64,000 nt of DNA from Austropuccinia psidii. Lineage: Eukaryota; Basidiomycota; Pucciniomycetes; Pucciniales; Sphaerophragmiaceae. The position numbers and the translations under genes are program-made. Below the pieces are notes generated by a model that had not been told where the DNA came from, made no database searches, and worked only from the letters and a program-made list of their open reading frames with translations. The stretch covers positions 4,712,001 through 4,776,000 of the forward strand of contig JALGQZ010000019.1 of the NCBI GenBank assembly GCA_023105745.1, written 5' to 3'. Positions 43,880 to 55,579 of this stretch are shown here, piece by piece. Position 1 is the stretch's first letter, and each line of letters starts with the position of its first letter.

Positions 43880-45736
43880 TCTTTATTGTCAGGTCATCAT
43901 CAGCTAAGAAATCCGAACTTCATCAAAGTTAGAATGCCACATTCTTTATTCATATGGGTTTGAAGACGCCGGAAACCGGAAGGGCCTGATTGAATTTGTT
44001 TGAAGAGCTTCATTGGCAGACGCCGTTGTCTATTTTAAAAGAATAGAAGAACTGAAGGTTTATATTAACAAAAGAAATAACACATGAGAACTATTGTAAG
44101 AGTATAAATCCCTGAAGGTGAACAACAGAATATAATACACAGATCAATACGACTGATGAGTACGATGGAACTAGAATGTAAAACTAAGCCAGAAACATAA
44201 TACAAGGATTAACAGCTGAGTATTGTAGAGGTGCTAGATAATAGCATACCTCTGATCTCAAGACTCCTTGAGTTTATGTAGATAGCAAGTAACTACTGAT
44301 ACACGCTTTTGTTAGTCTATAAAAGAGAATATGATTAATTTACTACTGTGCAATCTTGATGAGTTGTGAGTGGTTTAACGCACCACTACTTAGCTGTAAG
44401 AATAGGTTAGTGCATGCGAGAGTGTACAACACTTAGTTGTATCACTCGTGGATTGGGTGTGAGGTGGATACGAGAAATAAGAAAATGAAACGGCACTGAG
44501 GATTCGTGGAGTAACATCTTTCCTCGGTGCTTATAATAGTTTGTCATCTTAAGAGCACGGCTTTAAGGAACACGTCACAAAGCTCTTTACGGATAGGTTT
44601 GGGAACAAGTTGCAGGATTGAGGTTTAGGAGAAATGCTCAGATATATTTCGCATATTTTACACTCTTGAGTGATTTTTCATGTATCTTTACCATGCATCT
44701 TGTCTTCAGCTTGTTTTGGTTTGTTGTTGGAAAAGGATGGGGAATGATCAATGACCATTCAGCTTAAAAAACTATGGGTATTTTATTTATAGCTATGTGA
44801 TCATGAAGTCACCCCTGTTGAACATTGACATCTTTTGTCAGCTTGATAAGTTGTTTTACTTTTACCAATTTCACCATTATTAAAGCCTTTGTTGGATTAT
44901 TAGCTACCATTCTCATGTTTGTTTTCCTCATGGTCCCATCTCATTTGAACTTAAATATTCTTCCTATTTGAAGATTTCCACCCAATGCAAGCTATAAAAT
45001 GGAAAAGTCTATAAAATACTTCGTTTTATTTTGAAGCTTTCTACACAAAATTGATTGAATTGTTATATATAGAACTACAAGCTTTGAATGCTTAAAGCCT
45101 AACTTGTTCTTTGAAATTAACTCCTTTCATGATTGAGTACTCACCATTTCATTGACAAAAATCAGCAATTTCTGAGAGTTATGGTAAAAATTTTAAAACA
45201 TTCTGATTAATTATTTGTCAAAAAAGAATGCTCGGAACAAGTAAAAATCTTCAGACTACCAAATTTTTTTTCTTCAAAAGAGATATAAAAAGATTTGAAA
45301 TTTGATTAAAGGATAGAAATTATAAAATAATAATGAATTTATACTAATAAACAAAGGAATACAGCTAATACTAACGACAATAAAGATATAGTCACCCAAG
45401 TAATCATAGAGATAACACAAAACAATATAAAAATGAATTTAGAGGATAAATTATCAAGGAAAGAGTGAAATTCATATGAGAAAAGGGAATATAAGCAGAT
45501 TTTTTAACATTTTCTCTGCTGAAATTCTGACCCCTTCAATAAACACCTTCTTTTGAATAAATCATCCTTGAAAAGTTTAGTATAATTAGACATTCTCTCT
45601 TGATATGTGAGCTTATTCCGTTGAGTATACGATAGCGAAGGGACGACGACGAAGATGATATTAATGAATTATTATTTTTTAATAATTTTTATATTATCAT
45701 ATATTTTCATATCCTAAGCTACAACGAAGTAATGTC
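43880..45736. other. Intergenic sequence after the host-like gene
   Basis: CpG remains moderately common to about 44.6 kb, then the sequence turns AT-rich. No supported ORF, RNA gene or LTR was seen. Confidence 0.4.
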
Positions 45737-45934
45737 TGTTAAAGTCTAACCGAACTCTACGATGTCTATAGCATTACCTAGACTAGACTAGCTCAAACTT
45801 ACTTTAGTCAAAACCATGTCTCTAGTCAGAACTAGCCATGGTCTCCTACCTTTTCGACCAAACCAGTCACTTAGAGATCACTATAGTTATATGTTGTACT
45901 TATCTCTCCGTTGTATATAAATATCTTACGAGAA

Positions 45935-45967
45935 CTGAGCAAAATGGTCTTTATCCATTCTGCTCAG
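45935..45967. repeat. 13-bp stem hairpin
   Basis: CTGAGCAAAATGG and CCATTCTGCTCAG pair at 12 of 13 positions around TCTTTAT, just after the TATA-like box of the candidate solo LTR. Its 3' arm lies in the duplicated 58-bp unit. Confidence 0.6.
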
Positions 45968-46084
45968 CTTATTCTCAACAAGACCTTGTTCTAATCTTTT
46001 TGCGTCTTTAGGTGTGCTCTCTTGCAATCCATTCTGCTCAGCTTATTCTCAACAAGACCTTGTTCTAATCTTTTTGCGTCTTTA
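45953..46084. repeat. 58-bp direct duplication
   Basis: 45953-46010 and 46027-46084 both read ATCCATTCTGCTCAGC through GCGTCTTTA, apparently without mismatch, separated by 16 bases. Confidence 0.92.
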
Positions 46085-46085
46085 A

Positions 46086-46999
46086 TGTCTCTTTAAATAC
46101 TAAAGAGTAAAGTACTTTTTAGTAAAATATGTACAATAAGCAAACGCGAAAAAGTATTTTTACTTTTTGTTTTATGAAAAGTATTTTAAATGAAAAGTAC
46201 AAATATTAAAAGGAGAAAGTACCGTTTCAATGGTGAAATGCTCCAACGTATTCCCTACAGTTGATTTGGATTCATGATCAACATTCAATAGAAATATCTT
46301 CTTGTTGGAGACCTTCCATCTGGGGTAGTGATAAAACCAGAATTCTAGAAGATTTATGTGAGAAAAATAAATGAAAAGGGTATATATTGAGATATATTCC
46401 TCAAATACCCCAAATAATGAAAAATTACATATTGGATCATGAGAAAAAAAATTTGAAATTTCCAAATGGGCTTTTAATTCACATTTTTTGGGTCCTGCTA
46501 ATTCTATTCCTAAACAATAAATTCAACCCCCTCACAAAGGCATTGATTTTTTGGCATCATACACACCCTCAGGGCCTCTAAGGCAGTCTATTTCAAGATT
46601 GACACCAATGTTTCATTGATATTCCCACAGAAAAGTAGTCAAGGTTAGATTAACCATTCAGGGACATTCCAAGGCCAATAATGGAGCCAACCTCAGATGA
46701 TAAGAAAAAAACATTAATTCATCAAATTAAAAGTCAAACACATTTTTATATATAATCACACTTACGTTGGCTTATACTTTTCATTCATTTTATATGTATT
46801 CATCATTATCAATGAATAAGTTTCTCAAATGAAGGAAGGTCATTATAGAGTGCATTGTTCATCTGAAGGACTTACAAAGATATCATCAGAATTAGCAACA
46901 AAATCCAACCAACGGGTTCAGAATACTCACTCTCCTAAGGAAGTATTTTGCTTTTGGACCTGTATTAATGATACCGATATTAGCATTATTGTGTTTTAT
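46086..46999. other. Unassigned AT-rich sequence
   Basis: No supported gene. Short ORFs on both strands lack recognisable content. The transition into B-family LTR sequence near 47.0 kb was not resolved to the base. Confidence 0.35.
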
Positions 47000-48186
47000 T
47001 TTTTGAGCATATGTGTCAGCCTGTGACTCAAAACCAGAGCACAAGCATGACAGCCAATATACCATAAATCAATGGTATAGCCAAGATACCACCAAAACAT
47101 GGAGCTGAGACAAATCAGCTGAAAAGATATCAAAAGAAAGAGGAAACTCACCCCTTTCTGAAAATATAAGTCCCATCACCATAGGACAAGAAATAACAAA
47201 GTTATTGCTGAGCATAAACCTTAATTTTCACCTCTCATCTAAAATCTAGAAGGAGAGGCTTAACCCCATCAAATGGTTACTTAGAATGAAGGTCTAAGCC
47301 AGGGCTATCTAATGGTACAAGCCAAACTGAGCTAGCACCAATATTACTGGAGTTATGGTGAATTTCAGGCCAAATAAGGGTGAACAAAACATTCACCTCT
47401 CATCTGACTTCTACAGTTTTAGTGTGGGATACTTGAAGTGGGGTCTTTTTGGAAAGAGCACAATCAGGGCTATCTGATGGTGCCATCCACTTCTTCATAT
47501 CTCAACTATAACAGAAGTTATGAGGCAAACAAGCGCAATACAGCTTTTTGCCCAAACCACGGCTATGTATAAAAAACCTTGTACGTGGAATAACTTTGTC
47601 ATATTTAATGATAACCATACCAAATTGGGTATCATTGTGTAGAGCACATACAGGGCTATCCAATGAACCAACTTTGAGCATGATATCTCAAACACTGACA
47701 GAGGTATGGCTATTTGAAAGTTAAAATCCCACAATATGACCAATACAGCTGTATTATGACGGGATACAGTTTTACTCTGATTATGAGGTGTCAAACAGGT
47801 GCTGAAGCTTATTTATACTTCAATACCTTATAATTAAGTCAAATACAGAGGTCCATACAGGTTCTGTACAGTTTCTGACGTGTCAGGAGCACCAGAATAC
47901 ACCTGTAAACTCCATTGGTGAAAGTTTTCACCCTGTATAGGGTAAAAATGACTACTTGTGGTTCTAAAACCACATTTCAACCCAATACTAGCCTTTATTG
48001 AGTGTATAGAACCACAAACCAGCCCACAGTAGTGAAAAATTTCACTCTGTGGTTGTGTGCAGAGGTAAACCACCTCCCACTACCCCAGAACAAGATAAAC
48101 GGAGGCTTTGCCTCACCAGGAAGAAAATCCAGCATCCTGTTCTTGATATTCTTACGTGGTATAGCTTCTTAAAAAAGAAGTGGTAC
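47000..48186 (+). repeat. B-family LTR, split by element E
   Basis: Inverted homologue of 16.95-17.89 kb: for example GCTGAGCATAAACC at 47210, and GTGAAAAATTTCACTCTGTGG near 48030 matching the B LTR. It is interrupted at 48187 by the LTR of E; the five bases before (GGTAC, 48182-48186) should be duplicated after E, outside the window. The start near 47.0 kb is approximate. The minus-strand ORFs here are spurious. Confidence 0.65.
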
Positions 48187-50043
48187 TGTGGTATTCCATA
48201 CCATTTTTTTCACCAGGCTCAAGCTCATAGTACCCTATAACAGCAGAAAATCCAGCCTACAGGCAGACTTACACTCAAATTTTACACCAAAAGGTCAATT
48301 TTACAGCAAGAAGCTGGATTTAACTCATAAAACCATGGCACAGGCACCAAAGGGAAGTGTATGTGTTAAAATAAATTATTCAATTTCATTATGCATATCC
48401 AAAAAAATCAAGTTACATATAGCAAACTAGTTACAACAAATAAGGTACCACTCTTTAAGTTAAACACCCCACCCAGCTTTACACCCCCTTACAGCCACAG
48501 GAGTACCTTATCTTATATCCAAAGTAACCCCACTGGAAACCTTAAAATAGAATCAGATCTATTTACACCACTCATCACCTCATGCAAAACAAAGCTAGTT
48601 ACAACAGGCTGCATGCAGTACACCATTTTAATTAAATCTCAACCACATGACTATGCACAGCATGTGTCAAGCTCAAAAATCACATCATCTCATACATAAC
48701 AGTAAATTCACCAGTAAAAGAAACTATCACCTGACTTCATTTTAAAGTTCAAAAAGAAGAAAAACAACCATGACACCTGCATAAATTACACAGCCACTTC
48801 TACCAAACCTAAAATAGGACATATGCAAAGGAATTACAAGTTCATCATGTGATACTGCATCCACCAACAGAATATCATGTGACAAGAAAGAGGCTGTGCA
48901 TAACAAAAATCCCCAGCCAAAATTGAATCACCTGATGTATGCAAGGAAAATTCAAGAATATCACATCATAATTAGTTCACCAAAAGACAATCATGTGATG
49001 AATGGAGGCTGTGCAAAGAGAAAATTATCACCAAACCTTAAATCACCTGACCCATGCAAGAAAGGTTCTCACCAAAAACAGAGTCACATGATGAAATCAA
49101 GAGGAATTAAAGTGGAAAGAGACAGCTCCCATGGAGGGCCCTCTAGGCTCCCAAAAGGTATAAATAGAGGGGCTCTCTCCCCCCAAATTTCAAATTCTCC
49201 CCATGCAAATTATATCCACTGCACAGTAGGAGCATAGGAATAATTCATCCCTCACCTGGGAGGTCGTCCAGCATATTATAGTAAATTTACTTGCCCAGTA
49301 GCTAAGCTCAGTGGAAGTATAGTGTTGAAGATTAACCAGTAGCTAAGGTCAGTGGAATTTTATTATTATTAAAAATAAAAATAAAAATTACCCAGTACCC
49401 AAGATTAGGGTTACTACTCTATTAAAATATTTTAACTAGTAAAATTAACTTCATTTAACAAGATTTAATACTAACTTACCCATTTAAGATCAAATATCAA
49501 AGAATCTTACCTCTTGAACTTAATAAATACTATTTTATCTCATTATCAACACTGTTAAAAAAATAACAAAACTTTAAAAAAATTATTTTACTCTATTATA
49601 ACTATACCTTAACAAAATTACATTTATCAACACCAATTGAATTCTCCAGAAAACCTTAAATAACCCATCTTACCAAGGATTTATCACCAAGAAGAAACCA
49701 TTCACCTCAATTTCACTAAAAAAAATATTAAAATTAAACAGACAAGTATTTCATTAAAATCTAAAAATTAACCAAATTACTGACATTATTTTTCATATTA
49801 TATATTGAATAGGTCTGATCTGAGACTGCTGAATTTTGTCTTCTGCAGTTGTAAAGCCACTTACTAATTTTATTTTGGTTTGTGAGCTCCAAGGAAGATT
49901 TTGTTCAGTATTTTAGGAGGGGCAGGCAATACACCCTTGCCACCCTTGGTTACAGGAGTTATGAGCAATTCAAAACTAGTTACCTGTGATTTCCCCCTCC
50001 AGGTACTGCCTCATTTTAATCCCACACAAGAGGAGTTCCCACA
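48187..50043 (+). repeat. 5' LTR of E (1857 bp)
   Basis: Begins TGTGGTATTCCATACC and ends GTTCCCACA, parallel to 7579-9467. TATAAATAG at 49159 is a good TATA box. The last 240 bases (from GAATAGGTCTGATC) closely match 9238-9467. Repeated AGGCTGTGCA units lie at about 48887 and 49005. No gene. Confidence 0.88.
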
Positions 50044-50064
50044 TCTGGTGTCCCAACAGTGGCA
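50044..50064 (+). promoter_or_regulatory. Primer-binding region of E
   Basis: TCTGGTGTCCCAACAGTGG follows the LTR CA, with TGG at 50046 as expected for a tRNA complement. It differs from the TGGGGGCC type of C and D. The tRNA is not assigned. Confidence 0.6.
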
Positions 50065-50096
50065 GACAACTTCAACTTCAATAAAAAAATTCTTAA

Positions 50097-50615
50097 CAAC
50101 CCCAAGAATACTATTTTTATAACAAAAAACTGGATTCAAATAATCAAAATCAGCAAAAACCATCATCTCAAGAATCTGAATCATCAACTCACTCTGATCA
50201 TTACTATTATCCACCCAAGCAAGAAACAGAACTAGGGGAGGAATCAAATAAATATTCCAATTTCCCAATTGCAACACCAAGAACCAATAAAAGGGACTTG
50301 AAGGTTGTGGAGAAATTCTTCCTTGATCTCCTTGAAAGAAATAAAATCAATAACTCAACACCAAAATCAAAGGAAGAAATAAAAAAATCAAAAATGGATA
50401 AACCTTCATCATCAAAGTTACCTGGTAGTATTGAAGAAATTCAGGGAGAAAACTTTAATGAAGAAACTGTTGAAGGACAGGAAGAAATGTCTTCAACAGA
50501 GAGACTTCAGCAGAAGATGCTAGAAATGCAAGCAGAATTACTAACACTAATCAAAAAGGAAGGCAAAATTAAATCATCAAGCTATACTCCACAAAATAGT
50601 CCACTTGAAGAATAA
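50097..50615 (+). pseudogene. gag: Gag N-terminal region of E
   Basis: Open from 50097, just after a TAA, without an early ATG (first ATG near 50394). Contains HYYYPPKQE and NFPIATPRTNKRD, matching the start of A (FYYPVKEG, LLIATPRTEQK). It ends at TAA 50613 (SPLEE). The missing start codon suggests non-AUG or spliced initiation, or decay. Confidence 0.65.
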
Positions 50616-50744
50616 ACCACCCTTCCAAGATCATTCAGGCAACATGGATCACCTTCACCTTACCCAAGACCCATGGCCACATGAACACCTTATACAGAAC
50701 AAAGACAAAGTACCTTACCAAGAAGTGTCAACATTTCTTCCCAA

Positions 50745-51515
50745 ATGCCAACTCCATTACATCAAGAAATTCCAAGAAACACTACTCCAATGGTGAAAAT
50801 CAGAGCCAAGGACTATAACTTGTGGTTTGATGGAAAGGATGTTGACAGATTCATCAAGAAAGTTGAAAATATTGCAGAAATTGAAGGAGCAAGTCGAAGA
50901 GACATTGCAAGACAAATAACATTTTGGACAAAAGATGAAGAAATCAGTTATCATATTGAAGGAATTCCAGGATATGAAACAGCTGATTGGGATCAATTAA
51001 AAGTGGATATGAAAAGAAGATGGGGAACAGTCTCACCTGAAAGAAGATACAGATTATCCTCAATCACTGAATTATTCACAAAAACTCAACAAGAAGGTGG
51101 AATAAGAAACATGACGCAATACAGAAAATTCATTGGGGAATATGAAGCAATCATCACTTACCTCAAAAGATACCAATACATCCAAGGTGATATCAATCAT
51201 AACCAGGAAATATTAGCCAGCCTTTCCACTAGTGTTCAAGAATCAATTTACAAAGAAATGATTAAAGACAGAGCTATGGTTCAAGCCTTGGATGGAGGTT
51301 ACATCATTCCAAGATTGGATATTTTGAAATTATACATTGAACAAGACTTGGAGGCCAAGGTACTTATTCAACAAAAAGAATTTTCTAAACCAAAACATCC
51401 AGAAAAGAAAACAACATTTGAGGATAAAAGCTGGGATGAAGTTTTTGAAACAAGTAAAAGAACTCACCCAAAAGATCAAAAATCCTCCACAACCAGAAAC
51501 TCAGCCAAGAAATGA
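50745..51515 (+). pseudogene. gag: Gag core of E
   Basis: 256 codons: VKIRAKDYNLWFDGKDVDRF, WTKDEEISYHIEGIPGYE, PERRYRLSSITELF and MIKDRAMVQALDGGYIIP, all closely parallel to A (VKIKAKDYNLNFDGEEVEKF). It shifts frame near 51400-51500 into the next segment. Confidence 0.85.
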
Positions 51516-52026
51516 GGGAAAAGAATCAGTTAAAGAAGTTTTAAATCAACTCAAAACACTTTCAGAAGCAGTTAATCCACCAAGAAGGAACTGGAACGAT
51601 AATCAAGAGCAAAGATTACCTCAAAATAATCAGCCATACAGGCAAAGGAATCCTTTACCACCATTTTCATCCAGTTATCAACCTTACATACCAGCTCAAA
51701 TGGCTCCAAGACCACCAATGAAATGTGCTTACTGCAAGGAAGAGGGTCATACAGCAACTAGATGCACTCACCTTGCTGAAGATTTAGACAGAAGAATTGT
51801 CAGAACCCAAGGAGCATCTTACCTCTTCCCCAATTATCAGAGAGTACCTATGGAAGGAAATGAAAGTGCCAAAAACATAGTCAGGGCTTTTGCAAAAGAA
51901 CAATCAGAACTCAACAAGAAATTTATGGAAAAACCTCTTTTCAAAGAAAAACCAGAAGAAGAGGTTAAGCCCACTGAAAAGAAATCAGAAGATAAATCAA
52001 CCTCAATTGCTCATGTTGAAGATTAG
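51337..52026 (+). pseudogene. gag: Gag C-terminal region and zinc knuckle of E
   Basis: Supported in its second part: PPFSSSYQPYIPAQMAPRP, the CCHC knuckle CAYCKEEGHTATRC (about 51724-51765) and LFPNYQRVPMEG, parallel to A. It stops at TAG after HVED, where A reads EDWGSW, so a TGG to TAG change fits. Another stop near 52177 (YIEE) follows. Confidence 0.83.
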
Positions 52027-52377
52027 TCAAATTGGAAACCACCTACCATTTCCTCAGCCAATGATCCTTTTGAATCACACATTGGACTAAGGCAGACCAA
52101 GCAAAGAATGGAAAGACAATCCCAAAATCAAGAGACAAAGAAGAAAACAGCTCTTCCAGGAACTTACATTGAAGAATAAAAAGAGGAAGAAAGAGTAATA
52201 ATTCCCACCAAATTCCAAAACTCAAATATTCCAAAACCAGACCAACCTGAGGAGGAAATTGAAAAAATTGCCAATAAGAATGAAGATGAAGACATTCCAA
52301 AAGAAAAGAAAGTCATCAAACCTCAAAAGAAAAAAGTTGAAAGCAAACTAGAAATTGAAAAAATTATTAAGAAAATC

Positions 52378-53214
52378 ATGCAACAAAAGATCAACCTCAC
52401 CATTGAAGAAATCTTGAGGATGTCACCCAATTTTGTCCATAAATTACAAGAATTATCAGAAAAAGACAAGGAAAAGATTAAATCACTCAACTCAATGGAT
52501 CTTCAAGAAAGACTATTAACATTTGGATTCAAAGAAAAACCAAAGCCCAAGATTCATTATGCTTGTCCTTTGGGATTTATGAAAATCTTCATTGGAAGGG
52601 AAGAATATCCTATCAGAGCATTACTGGACACTGGTGCAGAACTCAACATTATACCAGAAGAAATAGAAATCAAAGCCTCACTCACAACAAGAAATCTTAA
52701 TATGAACCTTAAGGGAATTGGAGGCCATACCACTTCATTGGTTGCACTTTCAGAATTTACTCCAATCATTTGGGCTTCAGGTGAAGAAACTCTAATTCAC
52801 ATCTTCATTGAAAAATGATCTGTCCATACAGTACTTGGAAGACCTTTCTTGGAAGACTACAATATAAGACTAGAACTTTCCCATAAACAAGGTGAGATAC
52901 TCAGTTATCAAGAGCCTGATGGAAGAATATTATGCATTCCAATATGCAAGCCTCAAGCACTTGGATGGCATACTGGACCACCTAGAGGAATGGATTTATG
53001 CAATATGGCAACATTGGTCAGAAATAACCCAGGAAAAAAGGATCAAAATGCAAAAAGAGAAAATACCATAATCAATTTGACCCAGAAGACCCAACATTTA
53101 TCCATATCTCCAAAAAGGGATAAATTTGGCCAAGAATTCAAAATACAAAAACGCCAAACAGCTTCAAGAGACAATTTGAAGACTCAACCTCTGAAGATGA
53201 ATTACCCAATATAA
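52378..53214 (+). pseudogene. pro: Aspartic protease region of E (one internal stop)
   Basis: MQQKINLTIEEILRMSP, then HYACPLGFMKIFIG, active site LLDTGAELNIIP (about 52620-52660) and GIGGHTTSLVALSEFTPI. TGA at 52816 interrupts the frame, which then continues SVHTVLGRPFLEDYNIRLEL and ILCIPICKPQALGW to TAA at 53212. Parallel to A throughout. Confidence 0.88.
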
Positions 53215-53390
53215 TCTACAAGCCAATTAGAAGTAAGGAAGAAACTTTCCAGATTTTAGTAGATGGAAATGAGAAAATACATGGAAACCCTTTCAAACCT
53301 AAACCCAAAAAGAAGAAAGTCAGATTTAGTGAGCATCATGAGCTCTCAGATGAAGAAACTATCAATGAAATAGAAAAAGACCTCAAAATT

Positions 53391-54020
53391 ATGGAAGAAA
53401 GAGACAAAAATTTAAAAGACACATACCATATCAACTTCTTGGACAGACCATTGAACAACCAAGAAGAACCTTATGAATGGCAACTGGAAAACCCTGAATT
53501 TATCCAGAAACCTCCCAATGAAGAGGATGAAACAGAATCCATCTTAAAAAATGAATACAATTACATTTACCTGCCATACATCACCTTTGAAGACATTTAT
53601 GGGGATGAATCTCAAGAAATTTCATGTGAAGATAAATACTTATGTCACCTTCCAGGATCAAACTTGAACAATATCAAATTCTTAGATTTAATAACTGAAG
53701 AGGGAATTAAAGGTAACCTTGGAAATCAATTCTGGGATGAAATATTTGAAATGGCCACACTACCAAGAAGAGGACTTTATTTCAACCAAATTTGGGCCCA
53801 GTGGTACCTTGGATTGAATGGATCAACATACCACACTGGAAAATTGAAATGGGTTGGAGATGGATATATATTCATTGATGAAGACTTATGGTGGTCAGAA
53901 TTTCCATCAGAACGAGAAATTGAGGAAAGAAATAACTTTGTGGAAGCCCTCAAAGACCTGATTTTGGCCAGGTTACTCAACAGACACTCACCTTTCCCAC
54001 TTGGGGGAGCTCAACTTTGA
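53391..54020 (+). CDS. Accessory ORF 1 of E, unknown family
   Basis: 209 codons to TGA at 54018. An open upstream stretch (DEETINEIEKDLKIM) suggests it was the C-terminal part of the Gag-protease ORF, now separated by a frameshift near 53214. The core reads IYLPYITFEDIYGDE, HLPGSNLNNIKFLDLITEEG, GNLGNQFWDEIFEM and GLYFNQIWAQWYLGLNG. It is paralogous to accessory ORF 2 (54938-55579). Rich in acidic and aromatic residues, no transmembrane segment, no motif I recognise. It is not part of any standard gag, protease or pol domain. Confidence 0.65.
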   Translation: MEERDKNLKDTYHINFLDRPLNNQEEPYEWQLENPEFIQKPPNEEDETESILKNEYNYIYLPYITFEDIYGDESQEISCEDKYLCHLPGSNLNNIKFLDLITEEGIKGNLGNQFWDEIFEMATLPRRGLYFNQIWAQWYLGLNGSTYHTGKLKWVGDGYIFIDEDLWWSEFPSEREIEERNNFVEALKDLILARLLNRHSPFPLGGAQL

Positions 54021-54125
54021 ATAAAACCAACAAAATCAAGATTTTTTTCTCTAAAAATGTATCAGTATCACCCATAAAATGTATCATTAGTTTCTTTTTT
54101 TATTTATTTTATTTTTTATCTCAAA

Positions 54126-54815
54126 AGGGCATTGACTTCCTGCCTTAACAAAGAAGAAACTTATCAGTAAAGTATTTCTTAAAGAAAAAAAAAAAAGAAA
54201 AAAAAAGAAAAAAACTACATTAAAAAAACAGCTCACCTCCACCATGGCCAATTCACCTAATTTTTGGATCCTATGGGGAAGAATTAATAAAAGAAGACCA
54301 AATTATCAATGAAGAACTTCATTGGTCATCAAAAGATGAATATTTCAATAAAGAGAACCTTTGGGACTTTAAGGATACTTCATCAATATCAATAAACCAA
54401 GAATTTGAAGAAGTCAAGGAATTGCTGAAAATTATGGAGATTTCTGACAAAATCAATAATCAAATGATTCAAAAATTAATGGACCAATTAAATTTCAAAC
54501 CATCAAGGCCCATCTTGAAGACACATAACACCTCTAAAAAAGCAAAAATAAAATAAAATAGTCAGATTTCAACTCAATCAATCACTAGGCAGTGACCTCC
54601 TGCCTTATCAAAGAGGAACATCAACTCTCATCAAATCAAGTCAATAATTCCACTCACCAATAAAAAAACACAATATCTAACCATAAGATCATAAGGCAGT
54701 GACCTCCTGCCTTATCAAAGAGGAAAATCATTTCTCAGCAACCAAAATAACCATTTTCATTCACCAAAACCCAATCATCACTAGGCAGTGACCTCCTGCC
54801 TTATCAAAGAGGAAT
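54126..54815 (+). repeat. Four class II pseudoknot-like repeats
   Basis: Copies start at about 54126, 54587, 54692 and 54783. In copies 2-4 the stem is AGGCAG with CTGCCT (8 bp in copy 3, TAAGGCAG with CTGCCTTA), the loop TGACCTC and the tail TATCAAAGAGGAA. Loop CCTC can pair with tail GAGG. In copy 1 the loop has CTTC and the tail GAAG, so that pairing covaries. Copies lie between or beside the accessory ORFs. Confidence 0.7.
54244..54556 (+). pseudogene. Small accessory ORF of E with one frameshift
   Basis: ATG 54244 (MANSPNFW) leads by a frameshift at about 54260 into a frame open from 54266 to TAA 54554 (GSYGEELIKEDQIINEELHW, ISDKINNQMIQKLMDQLNF). Acidic and lysine-rich, with a coiled-coil-like middle. 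Unknown function. It lies between class II repeats 1 and 2. Confidence 0.4.
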
Positions 54816-54937
54816 ATTCAAATTCTTACCCAAAATTATCACCCAAAAACCCATCAAACCTACTCTCAAAATCTTTTTATAAATAAATCAAATATTATTA
54901 CCTTTTAACACTTCAAAAATTCACCAAATCCTTCAAA

Positions 54938-55579
54938 ATGAAATCATGGCCATTAATTAAAGAAAATCCCTGGTCATTGGACATAGATATCAGATGGCTA
55001 GAAGAAAAAGAAGTCTGGGCCAATTACATTAATCAACAAGAAATAGAAGAAAATCCTGACTGGTTCTTGCAAATAAAGCCAGAACTCTGTCCTGATATTT
55101 CCACCATTGTCCTTCCATATATTGAGTTTGAGGACATCTTTGAAAAAGAAAACTCACCATCAGAAAGTGTCATATCTCATCCATGGAAAGAATTACCTGG
55201 ATTTAACCTCACAAAGTATGAATTATTGGATTTAATGACTTGGGATGGAGTTGAAGGCAACCTTGGAAACAATTACTGGAATGAAATATTTAACATGGAT
55301 GAACACCTCAGAAAATTCCTATTTTGGAGGACCTGGGAATGCCAAGACTGGTTCAACCTGCAGGATTTTGAAATTGAAAATGGAAAAATAAGCAAGATCT
55401 CAGGAGGATATAATATAAAGAATGCCATATGGGATTATCATTGGGAAGAAACACTTATACCAGGCATACTCCATCTTAGGGGTGGTGCAACTAAAATGAT
55501 TACAGAAGATTGGACATACTTCTTCCAAGAATACTTTTTCAAAACTTTCAAAAGAGAAAATGCAGGGGAAGAAATTTGA
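54938..55579 (+). CDS. Accessory ORF 2 of E, paralogue of ORF 1
   Basis: 213 codons, MKSWPLIKENPW to TGA 55577. It shares with ORF 1 the ordered motifs LPYIEFEDIF, ELPGFNLTKYELLDLMTWDG, GNLGNNYWNEIFNM and a C-terminal GGYNI-IWDYHW block (compare DGYIFIDEDLWW). Tryptophan-rich, acidic, no signal peptide or membrane segment. No homologous domain known to me. The intact ATG-to-stop frame in a decayed element could be chance or could reflect selection. It is followed by a short low-complexity 3' region. Confidence 0.68.
   Translation: MKSWPLIKENPWSLDIDIRWLEEKEVWANYINQQEIEENPDWFLQIKPELCPDISTIVLPYIEFEDIFEKENSPSESVISHPWKELPGFNLTKYELLDLMTWDGVEGNLGNNYWNEIFNMDEHLRKFLFWRTWECQDWFNLQDFEIENGKISKISGGYNIKNAIWDYHWEETLIPGILHLRGGATKMITEDWTYFFQEYFFKTFKRENAGEEI

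Larger units (their letters stand above)
45737..46085 (+). repeat. Candidate solo LTR
   Basis: Begins TGTTAAAGTC, flanked on the left by AATGTC and on the right (from 46085) by ATGTC, a possible target duplication. It contains TATATAAATA near 45915. The right end (CTTTA) only partly mirrors the start, so the boundary is uncertain. Confidence 0.4.

Noticed and set aside
47495..48073. Minus-strand ORFs of 79-99 codons
   Set aside because: They fall inside a B-family LTR, and similar spurious frames appear in the homologous LTR at 17.1-17.6 kb.
51572..51757. Short antisense ORFs within gag of E, and similar ones elsewhere
   Set aside because: Shadow frames of gag and pol without supporting signals.
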